A stretch of DNA of 30,422 bases from Salinibacterium sp. (lineage in GTDB: Bacteria > Actinomycetota > Actinomycetes > Actinomycetales > Microbacteriaceae). Of the stretch, positions 23,199 through 30,422 are shown in pieces (position 1 is the first letter of the stretch; each line of letters starts with the position of its first letter). Location: positions 1-30,422 of the forward strand of contig JANXTJ010000195.1 of assembly GCA_025352485.1 (NCBI GenBank), in the 5' to 3' direction. The translations under genes and the position numbers were made by a program. The notes beneath the pieces were generated by a model that saw nothing but the letters and a program-made list of their open reading frames with translations, was not told the DNA's origin and made no database searches.

Positions 23199-23683
23199 AC
23201 AGACCCGAACTTATGGCGATCGTGATCGCCATCCTCGTGCTGCTGCTGCTGCTCATGGCCCTCGGCTGGCGGGCACGGCTGCGCCGCCAGGCCGGCATTG
23301 CGAAGCCGCTAGACGCGCCCGCCCAACTCGGCGCTGCGATCGGAATTTTTTCCGGCAAGTATGTGGCGACGACCAGCGCGGGGGAGCCGCTGAACCGGAT
23401 CGCCGTGCACGGACTCGGCTTCCGCGGCAACGTCGCGGTGACGGTCGCGGAAAACGGAGTACTCGTACACATCGACGGCACCGACGACAAATGGATTCCC
23501 CGCGCAGACCTGCGCGACCTGCGAAAGGCTACCTGGACGATCGACCGCGTCGTCGAACAAGATGGCCTCGAATTGTTGGAGTGGTCTTTGGGCGATCGAA
23601 TCGTCGACAGCTACTTTCGGTTCGATGACTGGGCAAGTTTCGAGTTTGCCGTCGATTCGCTGCTGGCGAGGAAAGCCGCGTGA
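23195..23683 (+). CDS. PH-like domain membrane protein of the pyr operon
   Basis: A 162-residue protein of unknown function. Residues 7-22 form a hydrophobic anchor (MAIVIAILVLLLLLMALGW), followed by a basic stop-transfer stretch (RARLRRQ). The rest (about residues 40-158) looks like a bacterial PH-like beta-rich domain, with the segments ISGKYVATT-like IFSGKYVATTSAGEPLNRIA, RGNVAVTVAENGVLVHIDG and LLEWSLGDRIVDSYFRF. A similar protein lies at the same place, between pyrC and carA, in mycobacteria and other actinobacteria, where it is only called a membrane or export protein. The start ATG 23195 overlaps the pyrC stop, and its stop overlaps carA. The conserved position suggests a link to pyrimidine synthesis, still unproven. 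Confidence 0.85.
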   Translation: MNRPELMAIVIAILVLLLLLMALGWRARLRRQAGIAKPLDAPAQLGAAIGIFSGKYVATTSAGEPLNRIAVHGLGFRGNVAVTVAENGVLVHIDGTDDKWIPRADLRDLRKATWTIDRVVEQDGLELLEWSLGDRIVDSYFRFDDWASFEFAVDSLLARKAA

Positions 23684-24834
23684 GCGCCTTCGCTCCGGCC
23701 GTTCTCGTCCTGGAAGACGGCAGCCGCTACCCCGGCCGTGCCTACGGCGCGCTCGGCCGCACCCTCGGTGAGGTCGTCTTCGCGACCGGAATGACCGGGT
23801 ATCAAGAGACACTCACCGACCCGAGCTACGCGGGCCAGATCGTCGTTATGACGGCGCCACATATCGGCAACACCGGGGTCAACGCCGAGGATTCCGAATC
23901 GGCCCGGATCTGGGTCGCAGGCTTCGTGGTGCGTGACCCCAGCCGGATCGTCTCCAACTATCGCTCAACCGGCTCGCTCGACGACGAGCTGATTGGCGCC
24001 GGAGTCGTCGGCATCAGCGGCATCGATACCCGTGCCGTCACGAGACGCCTGCGCGACGTCGGAGCGATGCGCGGCGGGGTTTTCTCCGGTGCTGATGCCG
24101 CGCTCGGCGAATCGGAGCAGCTCGATATCGTACGCGGTGGCATCGAAATGTCGGGGCGCAACCTCTCTGCCGAGGTGTCAACCATTGAGGGTTACGTCAT
24201 CCCGGCGACGGTCAGCACGACGTCGACGGCGATCGGGCGCGTCGCCGTGCTCGACCTCGGCGTCAAGACATCCACCCTGAACTACCTGGCCGCACGCGGC
24301 TTCGATGTGCATGTCCTGCCCCAGTCCGTGACCCTCGAGGGCCTGCTGGCGATCGAGCCGGTGGCGGCATTCTTCTCGAATGGGCCGGGCGACCCGGCGG
24401 CATCCGATCGTCACGTCGAGCTGTTGCGGGGCATCTTGCGAGCCGGTCTGCCGTTCTTCGGAATCTGCTTCGGCAACCAGTTGCTCGGTCGGGCGCTCGG
24501 CTTCGAGACCTACAAGCTGCCCTTCGGCCACCGTGGCATCAACCAGCCGGTCATCGATGTGGCGACCGGTCGCACCGAGATCACCAGCCACAATCACGGC
24601 TTTGCCGTGGATGCCCCGATCGGCGAGGTCACCGAGTCTCCGGCCGGTTTCGGCCGGGTGTCGGTGAGCCACGTCAACCTCAACGACAACGTCGTCGAGG
24701 GCTTGAGCGCGATCGACATCCCGGCGTTCTCTGTGCAGTACCACCCCGAGGCTGCTGCCGGCCCGCACGATGCCAATTACCTGTTCGATCGTTTCCGCGA
24801 CCTCGTTGTCGCGAGCAAGGAATCCCGTGCCTAA
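23680..24834 (+). CDS. carA: Carbamoyl-phosphate synthase small subunit
   Basis: Glutaminase subunit that feeds ammonia through a tunnel to CarB for carbamoyl phosphate synthesis. The 384-residue length is typical. The N-terminal domain has RAYGALGRTLGEVVFATGMT and GISGIDTRAVTRRLRD. The class I amidotransferase domain has SNGPGDPAA, the nucleophile Cys263 in FFGICFGNQLLGRALG, and the His/Glu pair in QYHPEAAAGP. The start is GTG 23680 in a GTGA overlap with the PH-like gene. The stop lies 8 bases inside the proposed carB start, so subunits are made together. Confidence 0.97.
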   Translation: MSAFAPAVLVLEDGSRYPGRAYGALGRTLGEVVFATGMTGYQETLTDPSYAGQIVVMTAPHIGNTGVNAEDSESARIWVAGFVVRDPSRIVSNYRSTGSLDDELIGAGVVGISGIDTRAVTRRLRDVGAMRGGVFSGADAALGESEQLDIVRGGIEMSGRNLSAEVSTIEGYVIPATVSTTSTAIGRVAVLDLGVKTSTLNYLAARGFDVHVLPQSVTLEGLLAIEPVAAFFSNGPGDPAASDRHVELLRGILRAGLPFFGICFGNQLLGRALGFETYKLPFGHRGINQPVIDVATGRTEITSHNHGFAVDAPIGEVTESPAGFGRVSVSHVNLNDNVVEGLSAIDIPAFSVQYHPEAAAGPHDANYLFDRFRDLVVASKESRA

Positions 24835-27800
24835 GCGCGCAGACATCAACTCGGTCCTGGTCATCGGTTCTGGCCCCATTGTCATTGGTCAGGCGGCGGA
24901 GTTTGACTATTCCGGCACGCAGGCCTGCCGGGTGTTGCGCGAGGAGGGGGTGCGGGTGATCCTCGTCAACTCCAACCCTGCGACGATCATGACAGACCCC
25001 GACTTTGCCGATGCCACCTACATCGAGACGATCACTTGGCAGGTGATCGAGACGATCATCGCCAAAGAGAAGCCGGATGCCATCCTGCCGACGCTGGGCG
25101 GCCAGACCGCCCTGAACGCCGCGATTGACCTGCATAAGCACGGAATCTTGACGAAATACAACGTCGAGCTGATCGGCGCGAACTTCGAGGCAATCAACAA
25201 GGGCGAGGATCGCCAAATCTTCAAGCAGCTCGTTCTTGACGCCGGCGCCGATGTGGCCAGGAGCCACATCGCACACACCGTGAATGAGGCCGTCGAGTTT
25301 GCCGAAGACCTCGGCTACCCGCTGGTGATTCGGCCGTCATTCACCATGGGCGGACTCGGCTCCGGGTTTGCCTATAACCCCACCGAACTAATCCGCATGG
25401 TGACAGACGGCCTGCACCAGAGCCCCACCACCGAGGTGCTGCTCGAGGAGTCGATCCTCGGCTGGAAAGAGTATGAGCTCGAACTCATGCGCGACACCGC
25501 CGACAATACCGTCGTCGTGTGCTCGATCGAGAATGTCGACCCGGTGGGAGTCCACACCGGCGACTCCATTACGGTGGCGCCGGCGCTGACGCTGACCGAC
25601 CGCGAGTATCAGAACCTGCGCGACATCGGCATCGACATCATCCGCGCCGTTGGCGTGGACACCGGCGGCTGCAATATCCAGTTCGCGGTCGAGCCAGCCA
25701 CCGGTCGCGTGATCGTCATCGAAATGAACCCGCGAGTCTCGCGCTCGAGCGCTCTGGCCTCGAAGGCGACCGGCTTCCCGATCGCTAAGATCGCCGCGAA
25801 GCTGGCGATTGGCTACCGACTCGACGAGATCCCTAACGACATCACCAAGGTCACACCGGCATCCTTCGAGCCCACGCTCGATTACGTGGTCGTGAAGGTG
25901 CCGCGCTTCGCCTTCGAGAAGTTCCCGGCCGCGGATACCCGCCTGACCACCACGATGAAGTCGGTGGGCGAGGCGATGGCGATCGGCCGCAACTATTCGA
26001 CGGCGCTGCAGAAGGCCCTGCGCTCGCTCGAAAAGCGCGGCAGCAGTTTCCACTGGGCCGGCGAGCCCGGCAACAAGGACGAGCTGCTCGCTGTGGCGAG
26101 CGTTCCGACCGATGGGCGCATCGTCACGGTGCAGCAGGCGATGCGTGCAGGCGCCACGATCCAGGAGGTTTTTGACGCCACCGGCATCGACCCATGGTTC
26201 GTCGATCAGATTGCGCTGATCAACGAGGTTGCCGCCGAGTTAGCGGCCCCGACTCCGCTGGATGCCGCTCTGCTTCGCCACGGTAAAGACCACGGCTTCA
26301 GCGACCTGCAGATCGCCCAGCTGCGCGGAGTCAGCGAGTCGGCGGTGCGTGCCCGTCGCTGGGAGCTCGACGTGCGCCCGGTCTATAAGACCGTGGACAC
26401 CTGCGCGGGAGAATTTCCTGCACTCACGCCGTACCACTACTCCAGCTACGACTCCGAGACCGAAGTGCTGGCCTCGAACCGTCAGAAAGTCGTCATCCTC
26501 GGCTCGGGGCCGAACCGCATCGGGCAGGGAATCGAGTTCGACTACTCGTGCGTGCACGCATCCTTCGCTCTCGCCGACGCCGGCTACGAGACGATCATGA
26601 TCAACTGCAACCCGGAGACGGTCTCCACCGACTACGACACCAGTGACCGGCTCTACTTCGAGCCGCTCACCCTCGAAGACGTGCTCGAGATCCTGCACGC
26701 TGAGTCACAGTCGGGTGAGCTGATCGGTGTGATTGTGCAGCTCGGCGGGCAGACCGCGCTGGGGCTGGCACAGGGGTTGAAAGATGCCGGGGTCACGATC
26801 CTCGGCACAACGCCCGAGGCGATCGATCTGGCCGAGGAGCGCGGTCTGTTCTCGACAATTCTCGACGACGCGAAGCTGCTCTCGCCGAAAAATGGCACGG
26901 CCACGACCGTGGAAGAAGCCGTGGTCATCGCGGAGGACATCGGCTTCCCGGTGCTGGTGCGCCCTAGCCACGTGCTCGGTGGCCGTGGGATGGAGATCTT
27001 GTACGACTCCGAGTCGGTGATCGACTACTTTGAGCGGGTAAAAGACCTCGGCATTGTCGCGCCGGGATCGCCGCTGCTCGTCGACCGATTCCTCGACGAC
27101 GCCATCGAGATCGATGTCGACGCGCTCTACGACGGCACTGACCTCTATATCGGCGGGATCATGGAACACATCGAGGAAGCCGGCATTCACTCCGGCGACT
27201 CGTCGTGCACCCTGCCGCCGGTCACACTCGGCCGTGACGTCATCAATCGAGTGCGCGACGCCACTCGGGCCATCGCCGCCGGCGTCGGCGTGCGCGGCCT
27301 GCTCAACGTTCAGTTCGCGATCGGCCAGGGGATTCTCTACGTACTGGAGGCCAATCCGCGGGCTTCACGCACGGTGCCGTTCGTGTCGAAGGCGCTCGGG
27401 ATTCCGCTCGCGAAGGCCGCAGCACTGATCATGGTCGGCCGCACCGTCCGCGAGCTGGTGGATTCCGGGCTGCTGCCCGTGCAGGACGGCTCGATCGTTC
27501 CGATGGATGCTCCTGTCGCCGTCAAGGAGGCGGTGTTGCCGTTCAAGCGGTTCCGCACGGTGGAGGGTCACGTCGTGGACTCCGTGCTCGGTCCGGAGAT
27601 GCGCTCGACCGGCGAGGTCATGGGCATCGACTCGAACTTCCCGAAGGCCTTCGCCAAGAGTCAGGAGGCCGCCTACGGGGGTCTTCCTTCCGCTGGCGCG
27701 GTATTCGTCTCGGTTGCCGACCGCGACAAACGGGCCATTGTGCTGCCGATCCTGCGGTTGGCACAGCTCGGCTTCACGATTTTGGCGACAGAGGGCACGG

Positions 27801-28147
27801 CCGAGGTTCTGGCCCGAAACGGCATTGAGGCCAGGGTCGTGCGCAAGTACTTCATGGGGCAGGCCGTCGTCGAGGGCGAGCCGTCGATTGTGGAGTTGAT
27901 CAATAGCGGCCAGGTTGATGTCGTGATCAACACCCCCAGCGGGCGCAGCGCTCGCGCCGATGGCTACGAGATTCGCACGGCCACGGTTGCGGCTGACAAG
28001 CCGTTGTTCACCACGATCGCGCAGCTCGGGGCGGCCGTGGCATCGTTCGAGGCGATTCGTGACGGCTTCGACGTGAAGTCGTTGCAGGATTATGCCATCG
28101 AGCGGGCCGAGCGACTTGCTATTGCGCACCAGCGTGCCCATGCCTGA
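24827..28147 (+). CDS. carB: Carbamoyl-phosphate synthase large subunit
   Basis: Makes carbamoyl phosphate from bicarbonate, ammonia and two ATP. The product is 1106 residues from GTG 24827, which has AAGGAA upstream and yields the family N-terminus MPKRADINSVLVIGSG; the longer open frame overlaps carA. Two homologous synthetase halves are seen: the first with GQAAEFDYSGTQACRVLREE and GFAYNPTEL, the second with GPNRIGQGIEFDYSCVHASF and HVLGGRGMEILYDSES. Each half contains an ATP-grasp fold with its own ENPR-like motif (EMNPRVSRSSALASKATG, EANPRASRTVPFVSKA). The C-terminal MGS-like allosteric domain (ILRLAQLGFTILATEGTAEV) is complete. The stop overlaps pyrF by 8 bases. Confidence 0.98.
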   Translation: MPKRADINSVLVIGSGPIVIGQAAEFDYSGTQACRVLREEGVRVILVNSNPATIMTDPDFADATYIETITWQVIETIIAKEKPDAILPTLGGQTALNAAIDLHKHGILTKYNVELIGANFEAINKGEDRQIFKQLVLDAGADVARSHIAHTVNEAVEFAEDLGYPLVIRPSFTMGGLGSGFAYNPTELIRMVTDGLHQSPTTEVLLEESILGWKEYELELMRDTADNTVVVCSIENVDPVGVHTGDSITVAPALTLTDREYQNLRDIGIDIIRAVGVDTGGCNIQFAVEPATGRVIVIEMNPRVSRSSALASKATGFPIAKIAAKLAIGYRLDEIPNDITKVTPASFEPTLDYVVVKVPRFAFEKFPAADTRLTTTMKSVGEAMAIGRNYSTALQKALRSLEKRGSSFHWAGEPGNKDELLAVASVPTDGRIVTVQQAMRAGATIQEVFDATGIDPWFVDQIALINEVAAELAAPTPLDAALLRHGKDHGFSDLQIAQLRGVSESAVRARRWELDVRPVYKTVDTCAGEFPALTPYHYSSYDSETEVLASNRQKVVILGSGPNRIGQGIEFDYSCVHASFALADAGYETIMINCNPETVSTDYDTSDRLYFEPLTLEDVLEILHAESQSGELIGVIVQLGGQTALGLAQGLKDAGVTILGTTPEAIDLAEERGLFSTILDDAKLLSPKNGTATTVEEAVVIAEDIGFPVLVRPSHVLGGRGMEILYDSESVIDYFERVKDLGIVAPGSPLLVDRFLDDAIEIDVDALYDGTDLYIGGIMEHIEEAGIHSGDSSCTLPPVTLGRDVINRVRDATRAIAAGVGVRGLLNVQFAIGQGILYVLEANPRASRTVPFVSKALGIPLAKAAALIMVGRTVRELVDSGLLPVQDGSIVPMDAPVAVKEAVLPFKRFRTVEGHVVDSVLGPEMRSTGEVMGIDSNFPKAFAKSQEAAYGGLPSAGAVFVSVADRDKRAIVLPILRLAQLGFTILATEGTAEVLARNGIEARVVRKYFMGQAVVEGEPSIVELINSGQVDVVINTPSGRSARADGYEIRTATVAADKPLFTTIAQLGAAVASFEAIRDGFDVKSLQDYAIERAERLAIAHQRAHA

Positions 28148-28994
28148 GCGTCCGTTCGCCCCCGCATTCGGCGATCGACTGACCACGGTCTTCGAGACCA
28201 GGGGCCGGCTCTGCGTCGGTATCGATCCGCACCCGTTTCTGCTCGCCGAGTGGGGGCTGGCCGATTCTGCGCAGGGGGCACGTGATTTCGGGCTCAGAGT
28301 GGTGGATGCCGCGGCCGGCGTCATTGGAATCGTCAAGCCCCAAGTCGCCTTCTTCGAACGACACGGCTCCCTCGGCTACGCCGCGCTGGAATCCGTTCTC
28401 GCCGCGGCCCGTGCGGCGGGCCTGCTGGTGATTGCCGACGCCAAACGCGGCGATGTCGGCACTAGCGTCGCAGCCTACGGTGAGGCATGGTTGACCCCGG
28501 GTTCGCCGTTGGAGACTGACGCCATGACGGCGAGCGCTTACCAGGGGGTCGGGTCGCTCGCCGCCCCGATCGAACTGGCGAAGGCGCACGGTAAGGGCAT
28601 CTTCATCCTCGCGGCCACCTCCAATCCCGAGGGAGTGTCGACGCAGACGGCGCTGATCACCGGCTCGGGCGAGTCGGTCGCCGCCGGTATCGTGGCACGA
28701 GTGGATGAGTTGAACGCGACGGCAGCGGGCCTCGGGCCGATCGGTCTGGTTTTGGGGTCGACCGTCGACCTGGCCGACTACGGCATCGCCACCGCCCGTC
28801 TGGTCAAGACCCCGGTGCTCGCGCCCGGTTTCGGGGAGCAGGGGGCGCTCTTTGGCGACATCCCGAAGCTCTACGGCGCGGCGGCGACCAACATCATCGT
28901 GAGCGTTTCGCGCGCCGTGTTGCGTTCTGGGCCGGACCAGATCGACTTCACGATCGCCCGGCAGGCAGCAGAGCTCGCCGAAGCAGCGCCGTGA
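28140..28994 (+). CDS. pyrF: Orotidine 5'-phosphate decarboxylase (type 2)
   Basis: Decarboxylates OMP to UMP, the last step of the pathway. The 284-residue length marks the long PyrF subfamily common in actinobacteria. RLCVGIDPHPFLL holds the first Asp, FGLRVVDA follows, and IVKPQVAFFERHG carries the Lys of the active site. The catalytic array is DAKRGDVGTS (Asp100, Lys102, Asp105). The phosphate part is APGFGEQG near the C-terminus. ATG 28140 is chosen; GTG 28134 two codons earlier also fits. It overlaps carB by 8 bases. pyrK and pyrD do not follow, so dihydroorotate dehydrogenase is encoded elsewhere. Confidence 0.96.
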   Translation: MPERPFAPAFGDRLTTVFETRGRLCVGIDPHPFLLAEWGLADSAQGARDFGLRVVDAAAGVIGIVKPQVAFFERHGSLGYAALESVLAAARAAGLLVIADAKRGDVGTSVAAYGEAWLTPGSPLETDAMTASAYQGVGSLAAPIELAKAHGKGIFILAATSNPEGVSTQTALITGSGESVAAGIVARVDELNATAAGLGPIGLVLGSTVDLADYGIATARLVKTPVLAPGFGEQGALFGDIPKLYGAAATNIIVSVSRAVLRSGPDQIDFTIARQAAELAEAAP

Positions 28995-29905
28995 GCGCAC
29001 GCCCGGCACCACCAGAGGTCGACCGTATCGCGGCGGGGCGCGCCGCGGTCGCCGCCCGCCAAGCACGCGCGACGGTCAAACGCGCGGTCGCGACCCGCAT
29101 TCGTACCGCTCTGGATGCCGCACAGGTGGCATGGAGTGATCCAGACAGCGCCGAGGCTTCGCTGCGGGTGTCGGAGCTTCTCGGCAGTGTGCCGAGCCTC
29201 GGCCCGACCCGCACCGGCCGTGTCATGGAGCAGCTCGAGATCTCCGACAAGAAGCGGGTAGGGGGGCTCGGCGTGCGCCAGCGCCAGAAGCTGCACGACT
29301 TCCTCGTCGCCCGCCAAGGCCCGGCACCGAGCAAACTCGTCGTCCTGGCGGGCCCGGCCGCGGTCGGCAAGGGCACCGTCTCCGCCTACATCCGCGACCA
29401 TCATCCCGACGTGCAGTTGAGCGTGTCAGCGACGACCCGCTCGCCGCGCTCCGGCGAGGTGCACGGTGTGCACTACTACTTTGTCAGCGACGAAGAATTT
29501 GATCGGATGATCGCCGACAACGAGTTGCTGGAGTGGGCCGTGGTGCACAACTCGTACCGCTACGGCACCCCGCGGCCGCCCATCGATGCGGCTCTGGCGG
29601 CCGGAAAACGGGTGCTCCTCGAGATCGACCTTCAGGGTGCACGCTCCGTGCGGAGGGTCATGCCGGAGGCTCGGCTCATTTTTCTCCTGCCACCAACCTG
29701 GGAAGAACTGGTGCGCCGGCTTACCGGGCGCGGCACCGAAGGTGTCGACGAACAGCAGCGCAGGCTCGAGACCGCGAAGATCGAATTGGCTGCCCAAGAC
29801 GAGTTCGACGCCAAAGTCGTCAACCGCGAAGTCAGTCAAGCGGCCGCCGAGGTCGTAGAATTGATGGATGCGCCTTTTCGCGCGCCCTCTTCCCGCCAGG
29901 GATAG
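28991..29905 (+). CDS. gmk: Guanylate kinase with fused N-terminal mIHF domain
   Basis: Phosphorylates GMP to GDP with ATP. The start is GTG 28991, overlapping the pyrF stop. The 304-residue product is about 100 residues longer than a normal Gmk. Residues 1 to about 105 match the actinobacterial integration host factor (mIHF), a DNA-binding nucleoid protein: VSELLGSVPSLGPTRTGRVM, EQLEISDKKRVGGLGVRQRQ. In many actinobacteria mihF and gmk are adjacent separate genes. The kinase has Walker A GPAAVGKGT (121-129; a common form is GPSGVGKGT), SVSATTRSPRSGE, HGVHYYFVSDEEFDRM, EWAVVHNSYRYGTP and LLEIDLQGARSV. No internal stop or frameshift separates the parts, so it is a true fusion by sequence. rpoZ follows after 32 bases. 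Confidence 0.95.
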   Translation: MSARPAPPEVDRIAAGRAAVAARQARATVKRAVATRIRTALDAAQVAWSDPDSAEASLRVSELLGSVPSLGPTRTGRVMEQLEISDKKRVGGLGVRQRQKLHDFLVARQGPAPSKLVVLAGPAAVGKGTVSAYIRDHHPDVQLSVSATTRSPRSGEVHGVHYYFVSDEEFDRMIADNELLEWAVVHNSYRYGTPRPPIDAALAAGKRVLLEIDLQGARSVRRVMPEARLIFLLPPTWEELVRRLTGRGTEGVDEQQRRLETAKIELAAQDEFDAKVVNREVSQAAAEVVELMDAPFRAPSSRQG

Positions 29906-29937
29906 CCACTGCACACAAGGCATCAAGGAGCACAACC

Positions 29938-30198
29938 ATGGTTGATAAGCACTCGGGAATCATTGACCCGCCCATCGACGAGCTGCTCTCGAAGGTCGAC
30001 TCCAAGTACCAGCTCGTGATTTTCGCCTCCAAGCGTGCGCGTCAGATCAACGACTACTACGCCGACCTGCACGAGGGCAGCCTGTTCGACAATGTCGGGC
30101 CGCTCGTCGACTCGACCATCGATGACAAGCCGCTCTCCGTCGCCCTGCGCGAGATCAACAACGACAAGCTCGAGCTCAAGCGGTTGAGCGAAGAGTAA
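29938..30198 (+). CDS. rpoZ: RNA polymerase omega subunit
   Basis: Small subunit that helps fold and assemble the beta-prime subunit and, in many bacteria, forms part of a ppGpp site. The start ATG 29938 has AAGGAG upstream; the longer frame overlaps gmk. The 86-residue product contains GIIDPPIDELLSKVDSKYQL and VIFASKRARQINDYYADLHE, the conserved helical core with the ARQIN element. The C-terminal LSVALREINNDKLELKRL is also typical. The order gmk-rpoZ-coaBC is conserved in actinobacteria and many other bacteria. It lies 32 bases after gmk and 40 before coaBC, so one transcript is likely. Confidence 0.97.
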   Translation: MVDKHSGIIDPPIDELLSKVDSKYQLVIFASKRARQINDYYADLHEGSLFDNVGPLVDSTIDDKPLSVALREINNDKLELKRLSEE

Positions 30199-30238
30199 CC
30201 GGCGTCACGGGTACGCGGCGAGCTGAGTCGGCACAGAC

Positions 30239-30422
30239 GTGAACATCGTCGTCGGAGTCACCGGCGGCATTGCGGCCTATAAGGCCGTCACCGTCGTGCG
30301 CGCACTCGTGCTCGCCGGCCATGACGTGCATGTCGTGGCGACCGTAAACGCGCTGCGCTTCGTCGGGCGACCCACACTCGAGGCGATCAGCCGCAACTCG
30401 GTGTTCTCCGACCTTTATGAGG
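30239..30422 (+). CDS. coaBC: CoaBC, phosphopantothenoylcysteine synthetase/decarboxylase, 5' part
   Basis: Second and third steps from phosphopantothenate toward coenzyme A. The gene is cut by the window end; 61 residues are visible, from GTG 30239. The opening IVVGVTGGIAAYKAVTVVRA is the diagnostic N-terminus of the flavin-dependent CoaC domain, followed by LAGHDVHVVATVNALRFVG. The catalytic His region, the decarboxylase Cys and the whole CoaB half lie beyond the window. There is no clear ribosome site (GGCGAGC lies about 15 bases upstream). It follows rpoZ after 40 bases, the usual gmk-rpoZ-coaBC order. Confidence 0.93.
   Translation, partial: MNIVVGVTGGIAAYKAVTVVRALVLAGHDVHVVATVNALRFVGRPTLEAISRNSVFSDLYE

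Overview
The window is a high-GC stretch of an actinobacterial chromosome, most likely from the family Microbacteriaceae; I cannot name the genus. The evidence is the frequent GTG starts, many ATGA/GTGA stop-start overlaps, a bifunctional-type Rel, a zinc-free-type S4 protein, a guanylate kinase carrying an actinobacterial IHF (mIHF) domain, and a gene order matching the conserved actinobacterial rel / alaS-ruvX-mltG-aro-efp-nusB / pyr core. Coding density is very high and no gap exceeds about 200 bases. I see no insertion sequence, prophage, CRISPR array, rRNA or tRNA.

Layout. (1) Positions 1-4249: the 3' part of rel on the plus strand faces three minus-strand genes. These are an AbiEi-antitoxin-like protein, a DUF349 coiled-coil protein and a membrane-anchored cyclophilin-type isomerase. 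(2) 4250-6778: rarA (replication-fork AAA+ ATPase), then rpsD with a long structured leader and a strong intrinsic terminator, then a 73-residue membrane-anchored protein. (3) 6844-17508: alaS, ruvX, mltG, then the shikimate genes aroE-aroC-aroK-aroB, a LysE-type exporter, aroQ, efp and nusB. Most are tightly packed. Internal -10-like motifs before aroQ and efp suggest secondary promoters. (4) 17509-20330: a short repeat-bearing spacer, then an ABC importer of the nitrate/sulfonate/taurine type (ATPase, lipoprotein, permease). This cassette looks like an accessory insertion into the core order. (5) 20338-28994: a pyrimidine operon pyrR-pyrB-pyrC-(PH-like membrane protein)-carA-carB-pyrF, with start/stop overlaps throughout and a PyrR RNA-binding hairpin just before the pyrR ribosome binding site. 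(6) 28991-30422: gmk fused to an N-terminal mIHF domain, then rpoZ and the start of coaBC.

How the genes work together. aroB, aroQ, aroE, aroK and aroC cover most of the path from DAHP to chorismate; the EPSP synthase gene aroA is not here. The pyr operon makes UMP except for dihydroorotate dehydrogenase (pyrD), which must lie elsewhere. gmk, rpoZ and rel link guanine nucleotides, RNA polymerase and (p)ppGpp.

Most of this is ordinary core genome and I did not find a clear new system. The items most worth a second look are the mIHF-Gmk fusion, the compact PyrR leader apparently built for translational repression, the periodic repeats before the ABC cassette, the permease without a normal start codon at its expected N-terminus, the altered glycine triad in AroK, and the antisense overlap of the AbiEi-like gene with rel.
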